Positions 1-6,749 of a stretch of 64,000 bases of DNA are shown one piece after another. The position numbers and the translations under genes are program-made. Position 1 is the first letter of the stretch, and each line of letters begins with the position of its first letter. Below the pieces are notes generated by a model. That model worked only from the letters and a program-made list of their open reading frames with translations. It was not told the origin of the DNA and did no database searches. This DNA comes from Terriglobus saanensis SP1PR4 (GTDB taxonomy: Bacteria; Acidobacteriota; Terriglobia; Terriglobales; Acidobacteriaceae): contig NC_014963.1 in assembly GCF_000179915.2 (NCBI RefSeq), positions 2,790,001-2,854,000 of the forward strand. The letters run 5' to 3'.

Positions 1-564
1 CGGCCGGACATTGCAACTTCGGAACGCCTGATCTCATCGTCGAACGCGCTCATCGGCGTAGCAAAATCTGCCTACTATCCCAGTGTCGTACTGGGCGCTA
101 ACGGTGGCATTGAAAGCTCGCAGGTCAGCGATGTATTCAACGCCGGTAGCGCCTTATGGAGCGCTGGTCCAAGCGTGAATGAAGTGCTTATCGACGGAGG
201 TCGTCGAAGAGCCCAGGTAGATTTTGCGATCGCTCAACGCGAACAAGCAGCCGCGCTCTACAGACAGCAGGTCCTCTCTGCATTCCGCGATGTAGAAGAT
301 CAACTTGCAGCACTCCGCGTATTGGCAGACGAGGCCACTGTACAAGATCGAGCGGTGGCAGCGGCGAAGAGAAGCACGGACCTCTCCATGATGCGGTATA
401 AGCGAGGCCTCGCTCAGTATCTTGAAGTGCTAACGAACCAAACGATTGAGCTGAATGATGAGCGTGCTGCGGCAGCATTGACCGCTCGGAGAATCGTTGC
501 AAGCGCACAGTTGCAAATCGCGCTGGGAGGCGGATGGGATAGTGCCCTCCTGCCTAAGAACTAG
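1..564 (+). CDS. Outer-membrane efflux protein (NodT/OprM family), 3' part
   Basis: This is the C-terminal ~187 residues of a trimeric outer-membrane channel of an RND-type tripartite efflux pump. The frame is open from base 1 and begins with RPDIA, the conserved (R)RPDI motif of the NodT family, followed by the usual 'N..IGVA.SAYYP' segment, a G-P-S-x-N strand, and 'DGGRRRAQV', the motif that precedes the second long periplasmic helix. The second OEP repeat then runs to the TAG at 562. The start, signal peptide and lipid-attachment Cys lie outside the window, and so presumably do the adaptor and pump genes that normally precede it. Family assignment is firm; the substrate is unknown. Confidence 0.93.
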   Translation, partial: RPDIATSERLISSSNALIGVAKSAYYPSVVLGANGGIESSQVSDVFNAGSALWSAGPSVNEVLIDGGRRRAQVDFAIAQREQAAALYRQQVLSAFRDVEDQLAALRVLADEATVQDRAVAAAKRSTDLSMMRYKRGLAQYLEVLTNQTIELNDERAAAALTARRIVASAQLQIALGGGWDSALLPKN

Positions 565-612
565 GGCCTGTCATGAACTTTGCACCGGAGTAGATTCTTT
601 TGCAGCCTGTTT

Positions 613-762
613 GATATTGAGAACGCTATAGATCCCGCAGAAAGGATGCCCTCGAGCAACGGCATGGTGAAAGGGCACATTCACCGACTGTATCCACCGT
701 TTGGAGCAAAACCTGTTCGTGTTGGCCGGCGCGCTTCATTTTGGGGCAGCAGTCCCTTATAA
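613..762 (+). pseudogene. ISL3-family transposase remnant (C-terminal end)
   Basis: The translation contains NAIDPAERMPSSNGMVKGHI. This aligns with the C-terminal catalytic region of the ISL3-like transposase on the opposite strand near 63.4 kb (NAVDAALRMPWSNGMVEGHI). After HRL the similarity fades, and the frame apparently shifts toward the Y-G-R-A-G-F equivalent. No other part of the transposase is present, so this is a short decayed relic just downstream of the efflux gene. Confidence 0.72.
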
Positions 763-978
763 AGAATGGCCCTGAAGGTTCGGGGACGTTGCTACAGGGA
801 GCGGGGAGGCGCGGAAGAGTACAAGTTGCCCATTGCTGGTGTGATCCACGTATTGCCGTCCAGCACTGTACGGAGGTATGGTGTTATTTCTTACGCAGAT
901 GGTCTGTATCGCTGAATATCCTGTGTCATAGACGTCGTAGTTCAGAGTTGAAGACGCCGATCCCAAGGCCTGACCACT

Positions 979-1140
979 CCTGGAATCATCCTTGGGCTGG
1001 CGCTGGCTTTAAGCCTGGGCCGTTTTGTACAAACCCTGCTCTATGGTGCGCATCCAGCCGACCCGCTCATCCTTGCCAGCGTCAGTCTGTTCATGTTTAT
1101 CGTGTCCCTGCTTGCCTCGTATGCGCCAGCGCGGCGATAA
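979..1140 (+). pseudogene. Fragment of MacB/ADOP-type ABC transporter permease (C-terminus)
   Basis: In frame from 979 the translation reads PGIILGLALALSLGRFVQ, then a T-L-L-Y-G-A-H-P-A-D-P-L segment, a hydrophobic stretch, and a terminal YAPARR before a TAA at 1138. This is the last transmembrane segment and P-A-R-R-A end of the FtsX/MacB-like permeases that are very abundant in Acidobacteria ('acidobacterial duplicated orphan permeases'). There is no open frame upstream to hold the rest of an ~800-residue protein, so only the tail survives. The bases between 763 and 978 contain no gene that I can recognise. Confidence 0.7.
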
Positions 1141-1148
1141 AGCCGGCT

Positions 1149-1739
1149 TCACAAGGTTAAGCCGGAGTCCGTCGCCAAGGTTATCTCGAGCGATCCGCTA
1201 GTCAGGATGGCATTCGCGATGATGTGAAAGAGATGATCGGCCCGCGGCGCAAATGAGGGTTGGTCGACCGCCCAGCCAAGCGCAGCCATCAAGGCGAACA
1301 GATCGTCCCCATTCATATCAGCGTGCGCCGTTCCTTCGGCCTGAGCGCGGAGCAGTAGTCGCGCGCTTGCTGAGTGGATCGCTGCGCATGAAGCATAAAG
1401 AGCGGAGTCCGGGTTCGTGTGGGCGGCCGCCATCAGGGTGACAACGCCCTTATAGCTTTGGGTGAATTCCACCCATTCGCGAAACCAGGACAAGAGCGCT
1501 TCGTCAGGTGAATTCGCCGTTTCAAGTTCGCCTGCCTTCTGCGTCAGTGCGTCCAGATTGGTGCAAAGCAACGCTTCGTATAGGGCTTCTCGCGTCGGGA
1601 AGTGACGAAGCAGCGTGGCTAATCCGACGCCGGCGCGACGGGCGATATCGCGCATGGACGCATTGACACCGTGCTCGGCGATGACGTCGCGCGCCACTGC
1701 AAGTACGTGGCTGTAATTCTTTCTGGCATCAGCTCTCAT
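1149..1739 (-). CDS. TetR/AcrR-family transcriptional regulator
   Basis: A 196-residue repressor of the TetR family. The N-terminal helix-turn-helix is clear: 'ARDVIAEHGVNASMRDIARR' followed by AGVGLATLLRHFPTREALYEAL. The rest is a helical ligand-binding domain with the W.....AV pattern typical of the class. I placed the start at MRADAR because AAGGAG lies 5 nt upstream. The longer frame to 1850 would read back through the divergent promoter and operator region. It is divergent from the SDR gene and most likely represses that operon, and probably itself, via the operators at 1755-1803. The inducer is unknown. Confidence 0.9.
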   Translation of the reverse strand: MRADARKNYSHVLAVARDVIAEHGVNASMRDIARRAGVGLATLLRHFPTREALYEALLCTNLDALTQKAGELETANSPDEALLSWFREWVEFTQSYKGVVTLMAAAHTNPDSALYASCAAIHSASARLLLRAQAEGTAHADMNGDDLFALMAALGWAVDQPSFAPRADHLFHIIANAILTSGSLEITLATDSGLTL

Positions 1740-1746
1740 GGACTCC

Positions 1747-1803
1747 TTGACAAATGGATCACCGATCCACATACTGAAGATAAGCAAATGGATCGCTGCT
1801 CCA
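1747..1803 (+). promoter_or_regulatory. Promoter of the SDR operon with two TetR-type operators
   Basis: A -35 TTGACA (1747-1752) and a -10 CATACT (1770-1775) are separated by exactly 17 bp. Most of that spacer is a perfect inverted repeat, TGGATC-ACC-GATCCA (1755-1769). A second, 5/6-matching copy, TGGATC-GCT-GCTCCA, lies at 1789-1803. Both left arms are part of the 10-bp direct repeat CAAATGGATC (1751-1760 and 1785-1794), 34 bp apart. The position between TetR and its divergent neighbour suggests repressor binding over the promoter. The pattern is seen directly; the binding is inferred. Confidence 0.7.
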
Positions 1804-1877
1804 GATGCTTCCTGAATGATACAGCTCATGCATGCATTCAGGAAACACAAGAAGAACAGCGATCAAGGGAAGTCATT

Positions 1878-2630
1878 ATGGGAAAGCTTGAAGGTAAGGT
1901 TGCGGTAATCACAGGCGGAAGCAGCGGGATTGGCTTGGCCACGGCCAAGCGCTTCGTAGAACAAGGCGCCCACGTAGTGATCACTGGGCGACGTGAGAAG
2001 GAGCTGAAGGAAGCAGTCACCCTCATCGGGAAAAACGTTACAACGGTTACAGGCGACGTTTCGCGCCTGGAAGATCTGGACCGCCTCTATGCCATTGTGA
2101 AAGAGAAGCACGGTCACATCGACATACTCTTTGCGAACGCGGGCGCGGGTACGATCGCACCGCTCGCGACGGCGACAGAGCAGCATTTCGACCAGACCTT
2201 CGACGTGAACGTAAAGGGAATGTTCTTCACGGTGCAGAAGGCCCTTCCCCTCTTCAAAGACGGCGGCTCGATTATCCTCAACTCTTCTGTCTCAAACGTG
2301 AAGGGTCTCGCAGGCTTTACCGCCTACGCCGCGAGCAAGGCGGCTGTGCGCAACTTCGCGCGCGGTTGGACGATGGAGCTGAAGGACCGCAACATCCGCG
2401 TGAATTGCATGAGCCCGGGAGCAATCGAAACCCCGGCCCTAGCGACGACGACGGGCCTCACCGCTGAACAGGCTGAGCAAGCAGTCGCCCAGTTCACCTC
2501 GCAGATTCCAATGGGTCGCAGAGGCAAGCCCGAGGAAATCGCCGCCGCTGTGGTGTTTCTCGCTTCCGATGAAAGCTCCTATATCACCGGCGCGGATCTC
2601 GCTGTCGATGGAGGCATGGCGCAGGTCTAA
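1878..2630 (+). CDS. SDR-family NAD(P)-dependent oxidoreductase (copy 1)
   Basis: A classical short-chain dehydrogenase/reductase of 250 residues, the normal length. It shows the cofactor motif TGGSSGIG (12-19), NAG (87-89), the active-site tetrad Asn111, Ser137, Tyr150 and Lys154 (YAASK), the P-G motif after the sheet, and the C-terminal VDGGMAQV. The start ATG gives MGKLEGKVAVITGG; the longer upstream frame would read through the promoter. It is the first gene of a TetR-controlled module with the NADP oxidoreductase at 2725 and the SnoaL-like protein at 3401. A diverged paralogue lies at 5100 and begins with an almost identical 26-nt start. The substrate cannot be read from sequence. Confidence 0.95.
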   Translation: MGKLEGKVAVITGGSSGIGLATAKRFVEQGAHVVITGRREKELKEAVTLIGKNVTTVTGDVSRLEDLDRLYAIVKEKHGHIDILFANAGAGTIAPLATATEQHFDQTFDVNVKGMFFTVQKALPLFKDGGSIILNSSVSNVKGLAGFTAYAASKAAVRNFARGWTMELKDRNIRVNCMSPGAIETPALATTTGLTAEQAEQAVAQFTSQIPMGRRGKPEEIAAAVVFLASDESSYITGADLAVDGGMAQV

Positions 2631-2724
2631 TCTCGGCGCGGTTCCGGGGCTGGCACTCCATCTCCGCCAGTCCTGGGATCACGCTTCTCAAACCTTTAGT
2701 TTAAACCCCAGATCGGAGAACAGA

Positions 2725-3327
2725 ATGAGCTATGCAATCGTAGGTTTCGGAAAGATCGGTCAGGCTCTCGCTCACGCCTTCGCTCGTAAAAACATAAACG
2801 TGACCGTTGCAAGCCGCAGGTCGCCCGAAGAATTGGCACCACAGGCCCGGGAGATTGGGCACACCGTCGTCGCCAAGTCGCTGCAGGACGCGCTTCAGGC
2901 CGACACGATCATCCTGGCGATACCGTTCGGGGAGCATCGCGAGATGGCGAAAGCCCTGCCAAGTTGGAACGGCAAGACCATCATCGATGCGATGAACTCG
3001 TTTCCAACCCCACCGGAGGAGTTGGACGGTCTCACTTCCTCCGCCTTCGTGGCGAAGTCGTTTACCGGCGCCAACTTGGTGAAGGGCTTCAATCACCTGG
3101 GTGCGGCCAAACTGGCTACCGACCCGATCGTAGAGGGTGGGCATCGCGTCGTCTTTCTTTCGAGCGACGGCGAAGACGCATTCGCTCCCGTGGTGGATCT
3201 GGCGAAACAACTCGGCTTCGCTCCCGTCAAGCTGGGAAAGCTCAACGAGGGCGGCGCGTTGGTGAGCGCACGCGGCCAGGTCTGGGGTCCGCTTATCTTC
3301 CAGGATCTGTTCAAGAAGCAGCCGTAA
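2725..3327 (+). CDS. NADPH-dependent F420 reductase-like oxidoreductase (intact copy)
   Basis: A 200-residue Rossmann-fold protein of the 'NADP oxidoreductase, coenzyme F420-dependent' family. The dinucleotide motif GFGKIGQALA (7-16) is followed by ASRR (29-32), the usual NADP phosphate-binding arginines. Later come 'LAIPF' and D-A-M-N, and a C-terminal domain with K-G-F-N and G-G-A-L. The length is normal. A GGAG-type ribosome site precedes the ATG. It lies 94 bp downstream of the SDR, in the same orientation. A deleted copy exists at 5991. Many members in bacteria without F420 are of unknown function, so 'F420' here is only a family name. Confidence 0.88.
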   Translation: MSYAIVGFGKIGQALAHAFARKNINVTVASRRSPEELAPQAREIGHTVVAKSLQDALQADTIILAIPFGEHREMAKALPSWNGKTIIDAMNSFPTPPEELDGLTSSAFVAKSFTGANLVKGFNHLGAAKLATDPIVEGGHRVVFLSSDGEDAFAPVVDLAKQLGFAPVKLGKLNEGGALVSARGQVWGPLIFQDLFKKQP

Positions 3328-3400
3328 TCAATTGGTCACGCGAGCTATTTCCAAGACGTTCGATCAGATCGGACGCCTGATGTAGAAAGGGGAGATTCCG

Positions 3401-3802
3401 ATGAGTCTCGAGAAGAATGTCCAGATTGTGAAAGATTTTCTTGCGGCCCTTGAGGGCCGCGATAAAGACGCTTTGCTGGCATTAGCTGACGAAGATATCG
3501 AGTGGATCATTCCGGGCAAGAACTGGCCGCTTGCCGGCACGCACCGGGGGCATGCTGGACTGGAGAATCTACTTCAACAAGCTAACGACACCGTGGAAAC
3601 TTCATTTCCAGAGCCGCCCGAGTTCATAGCACAGGGAGACCGGGTCCTTGTAGTCGGCTTGGCGACGGGAAGAATCAAAGCCACGAACAAGAAGTGGGAA
3701 GACCATTGGGTCTTCGACATCTTCGTTCAAAATGGCAAATTGACGAAGGTCCGAGAGTACGTCGACACCCAAGCACTGGCGCGGGCTTCCGAGACCTCAT
3801 GA
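3401..3802 (+). CDS. SnoaL-like/NTF2-fold protein (ketosteroid isomerase-related)
   Basis: A 133-residue protein with the NTF2/SnoaL-like cone fold signature: N-terminal helix 'VQIVKDFLAALEGRDKDALL', then A-D-E-D-I-E-W-I-I-P-G, an R-G-H-A-G motif, and the terminal strand pattern D-x-W-V-F-D-I-F-x-x-x-G-K-L-x-K-V-R-E-Y-x-D-T. The family includes isomerases, hydratases and stress-related small proteins, so no reaction is assigned. A GGGGAG ribosome site lies upstream. It closes the first redox module and converges with the AraC gene (33 bp between stops). Confidence 0.85.
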   Translation: MSLEKNVQIVKDFLAALEGRDKDALLALADEDIEWIIPGKNWPLAGTHRGHAGLENLLQQANDTVETSFPEPPEFIAQGDRVLVVGLATGRIKATNKKWEDHWVFDIFVQNGKLTKVREYVDTQALARASETS

Positions 3803-3835
3803 ACCTGCCGCCTATGATCAGAGTCCTTCCGCGAT

Positions 3836-4825
3836 TCATGCATGACCGTTGTCTTCAAAACCACGTCTGAGGTATTCCCCAGGGTTGGCTCCGACAACTC
3901 GCTTGAACGCCTTACTGAATGCAGCGTCGGACTCATAACCGACCGACCGAGCAACATCGATGAGCTTTTTGTCGCGCTGTTCGAGTAACTGCATCGCCTT
4001 CTGCATCCGCCACTCGGTTACGTATTCCAGCGGTGTTTGTCCGAGTAGCTCTTTGAAACGTGCTGCGAATGCGGAGCGAGACATGCCCGCCGCTTCGGCC
4101 AGGGATTCGACCGTCCAAGGCGTATTCACTCTGCCGTGAATGGCACTTAGGGCAGTGCCCATTTGCGGATCGAAAACAGCACGAAGCCATCCTTTGTTGC
4201 GTTCCGGTCTCGACGCGATATGCGCCCGGAGTACATGGATAAACAGAATCTCGGCTAGCCGAGTCGCGACGACTTCAGATCCCGGTGCCTGGTCTGCCAT
4301 TTCTGATGCCAGCGCCTGCATTGTCATGTGAAGAGCAAGCGTGCGTGCCTGATCGGCCTTCATCAGAATGAAGCTCGGCAATAACTTCGTAACCGGCTTC
4401 AGGCTGGCGCGATCGAAACTGAAGGCCCCACAGACGATCGTCGTTAGTGCGCCACCCCCACCATGATGAATGACATGGTTGTCAGCTTTGACCCCCATCT
4501 CGCGGAAACTCAAGCTCGGCCGTGTTCGCGGACTGTCGCGCAAAACAATCGAAGTCCCCTTAGCCAGTAAAAAGCAATCGCCACCGGTGAGCGGAATCGG
4601 GTCTGGAATCCCTTCGACGCTCAGCCAACAGTTGCCGCGCGACAGCATGGCGAAGTGCACCAAATCGGTGGGAGTCATCTTCTTGTCGGCAGGTGTGACA
4701 TTTTCTTCGGTCTGCTGTTCCTGTTTTATTCCCCACGGGGCTGTGGCTTCCAGCCTGTGCAGACCGACTGCGGTTACGTGCATCGTTCTGAAGATGTCTG
4801 TTATCGGGTCCAACTTAGACTCCAT
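3836..4825 (-). CDS. AraC-family transcriptional regulator with N-terminal cupin domain
   Basis: A 329-residue regulator. The N-terminal ~190 residues look like the AraC cupin_6 ligand-binding domain (L-S-R-G-N-C-W-L and the L-L-P-S-F-I-L segment typical of it). The C-terminal ~100 residues form the double HTH of AraC/XylS: first helix 'WTVESLAEAAGMSRSAFAAR' followed by FKELLGQTPLEYV, and second helix 'LIDVARSVGYESDAAFSKAF' ending in G-A-N-P-G-E-Y-L-R-R. It is divergent from the second SDR gene at 5100 and is the likely regulator of that module, parallel to TetR for copy 1. No strong Shine-Dalgarno precedes the start. Confidence 0.92.
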   Translation of the reverse strand: MESKLDPITDIFRTMHVTAVGLHRLEATAPWGIKQEQQTEENVTPADKKMTPTDLVHFAMLSRGNCWLSVEGIPDPIPLTGGDCFLLAKGTSIVLRDSPRTRPSLSFREMGVKADNHVIHHGGGGALTTIVCGAFSFDRASLKPVTKLLPSFILMKADQARTLALHMTMQALASEMADQAPGSEVVATRLAEILFIHVLRAHIASRPERNKGWLRAVFDPQMGTALSAIHGRVNTPWTVESLAEAAGMSRSAFAARFKELLGQTPLEYVTEWRMQKAMQLLEQRDKKLIDVARSVGYESDAAFSKAFKRVVGANPGEYLRRGFEDNGHA

Positions 4826-5099
4826 CTGCTTTGAAAGCCATCGTGTTCTGTGAGAACTGCATGAAACTGCACAGCTTTGCTAGTCGGACAAGCGCGGCAT
4901 CATGGAGCGGAAGCGTCACAACTTCTACACTGCTTTTCATCGAGCCGCGCAGCTCAACTAAAAGATGCAAGACAGCTCGGTTCTGCCCTCTTTTTTGGAC
5001 GAACAGACAAAATATCTGGACTCCCGAGCAGTTCTCGTCCACCGCCAAAGCACTCTACTCAAGTGTACCGAACGCTAGACATCAATCAAAGGAGTACTT

Positions 5100-5834
5100 A
5101 TGGGAAAGCTTGAAGGTAAGGTTGCAGTCATTACGGGTGGATCCGACGGCATGGCGTTGGCGAGCGCCAAACTGTTTGTTGAAGAGGGTGCCTACGTTTT
5201 CATCACGGGCCGGAAGCAAGAGACGCTCGATAAGGCCGTGAAGGCAATCGGTCGGAATGTAACCGGCGTACAAGGTGACGCGGCCAATCTCGACGACCTC
5301 GACCGCCTCTTCGAGACGGTCAAGCGGGAGAAGGGCAAGATCGACGTTCTGTTCGTGAGCGCTGGCATCGGCGAGCCTGTCCCGCTGGGCCAGATCACCG
5401 AGGAGCACTTCGATAAGACCTTCGACCTGAACGTGCGCGGGACCCTCTTCACGGTGCAGAAAGCGTTGCCGCTATTCAACGATGGTGGATCAATCTTCAT
5501 GACCGGGTCCAATGCTGCGGCGAAAGGTTTCCCTGGTTTTGGAGTGTATGCGGCGAGCAAGTTAGCACTGCGCTCCTTTGCGCGCACTTGGCTCAACGAA
5601 CTCAAGGAGAGAAAGATCAGGGTGAACCTGCTGGTTCCCGGTGCTATTGCCACAACGATGCAGGAAGCAGTTCTTACCCCGGAAGCGAAGGTGTATTTCG
5701 AATCCCTAATCCCGCGGGGAAAGATGGGACAACCTGAGGAAGTCGCGACGGTCGCGCTGTTCCTTGCTTCGAACGACTCCAGCTTCGTGAACGGACAGGA
5801 GCTGTTCGTCGACGGCGGCATGACGGCCATCTAA
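5100..5834 (+). CDS. SDR-family oxidoreductase (copy 2, altered cofactor motif)
   Basis: A 244-residue paralogue of the SDR at 1878, with the same start sequence and an AAAGGAG ribosome site. The active-site residues Asn111, Ser137, Tyr150 and Lys154 are kept. The glycine-rich cofactor motif reads TGGSDGMA (12-19), so the third glycine is Ala19, and the structural NAG is SAG (87-89). Related SDRs with this 'DGMA' variant exist and may still bind nucleotide, so the gene is not obviously dead. It ends in FVDGGMTAI. It is divergent from the AraC regulator and precedes a broken copy of the NADP oxidoreductase. Confidence 0.93.
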   Translation: MGKLEGKVAVITGGSDGMALASAKLFVEEGAYVFITGRKQETLDKAVKAIGRNVTGVQGDAANLDDLDRLFETVKREKGKIDVLFVSAGIGEPVPLGQITEEHFDKTFDLNVRGTLFTVQKALPLFNDGGSIFMTGSNAAAKGFPGFGVYAASKLALRSFARTWLNELKERKIRVNLLVPGAIATTMQEAVLTPEAKVYFESLIPRGKMGQPEEVATVALFLASNDSSFVNGQELFVDGGMTAI

Positions 5835-5990
5835 CGTCTGCACACCTCGGCTAGTGGCTGGCCTTCCGGCCGCCCGCAAAGTGGTTTACCGCGGGACGTT
5901 TACGGAAGGTCACCACCGAACGGAACTTAAGTTCACGGCGGTTGAAGGCCGTGGAGTCAATAGCAACATCACATGTATCGGAGAAACATC

Positions 5991-6257
5991 ATGAGCTACG
6001 CGATTGTAGGATTCGGGAAGATAGGCCAGGCCCTCGCCCACGCCTTCGCCCGTAACAACATCGACGTGACCGTCGCGAGCCGCCGCCCGCCTGAGGAGTT
6101 GGACGGCCTCCCGTCCTCCGCCTTCGTCGAGAAGGCGTTCACTGGCGCCAAGCTCGTGAAAGGTTTTAATCACCTGATTGCGGCCACCCTGGCTACCAAT
6201 CCGGTCGTCGAGGGCGGACATCGAGTTGTCTTTCGAATGCGTTTCCTTCCGTATTGA
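5991..6257 (+). pseudogene. Deleted copy of the F420-reductase-like NADP oxidoreductase
   Basis: The first 32 residues closely match the intact copy at 2725 (MSYAIVGFGKIGQALAHAFA). The sequence then jumps from ASRR directly to PPEELDGLPSSAFVEKAF, which corresponds to residue 96 onward of the intact protein. The missing piece is 63 codons (189 bp), bounded in the intact copy by S-P-E-E-L and P-P-E-E-L. After EGGHRVVF the frame runs into an unrelated tail (RMRFLPY) and a stop, so the C-terminal ~50 residues are also lost. The product would lack most of the Rossmann fold and is almost certainly inactive. Confidence 0.87.
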
Positions 6258-6339
6258 AGTTGTGAACCGCGGCGCGTTTCTTGCGCCATATCTCGACGCC
6301 GTGCTGACGCACGCTCGAAGCCTTGAAGGAGTAGTCCCT

Positions 6340-6497
6340 ATGAAGATTGTTTCGACGATTGCGTGTATTTGCTTGGCATGTTGTTCACGGTCTTTGGCTT
6401 GAACGGATTCTTAAATTTCATTCACCAGCCGCCACCCACAAATCCGTTAGCCATTCAGTTCTTCGTGGCCATCAGCGCATCACACTTCGTTGAATGA
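6340..6497 (+). pseudogene. Frameshifted DoxX-like membrane protein fragment
   Basis: The ATG at 6340 opens MKIVSTIA. After a one-base shift the frame continues LLGMLFTVFGLNGFLNFI, then H-Q-P-P-P-T-N-P and FFVAISASHF, to a TGA at 6495. This is the start of a DoxX-family protein: first transmembrane helix, F-G-L-N-G-F-L, then a proline-rich loop. Only about one third of the usual ~130 residues is present. With the broken oxidoreductase just upstream, it shows that the end of the second redox module has decayed. Bases 6498-6749 hold nothing that I recognise. Confidence 0.72.
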
Positions 6498-6749
6498 TTG
6501 ATTGCCAGCGATCACGGGGGAGCAAGAAGAACCCGTGTTCCCCGTCTCCTTGGGACACCGATGTATCAGACTCGGCCTATCGGATATGCATAACGAAGAA
6601 GAATGTTCGCCTGACTCGGGAATCTTCAGTCAGACGAACACGAGCAGTAGCGCCCTAGTAGCTGAGCTTCAAGGCAAATTGAAAGGCACGAGGATCAGAG
6701 CCAGGGAGTGTGTCGCTGATAGTCCCATAACCCACAGAGGTCGAGTGAT

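Noticed and set aside
3101-3380. Rightward frame overlapping the NADP oxidoreductase (track start 2964)
   Set aside because: Shadow of the true frame; Arg-rich, and no domain is visible.
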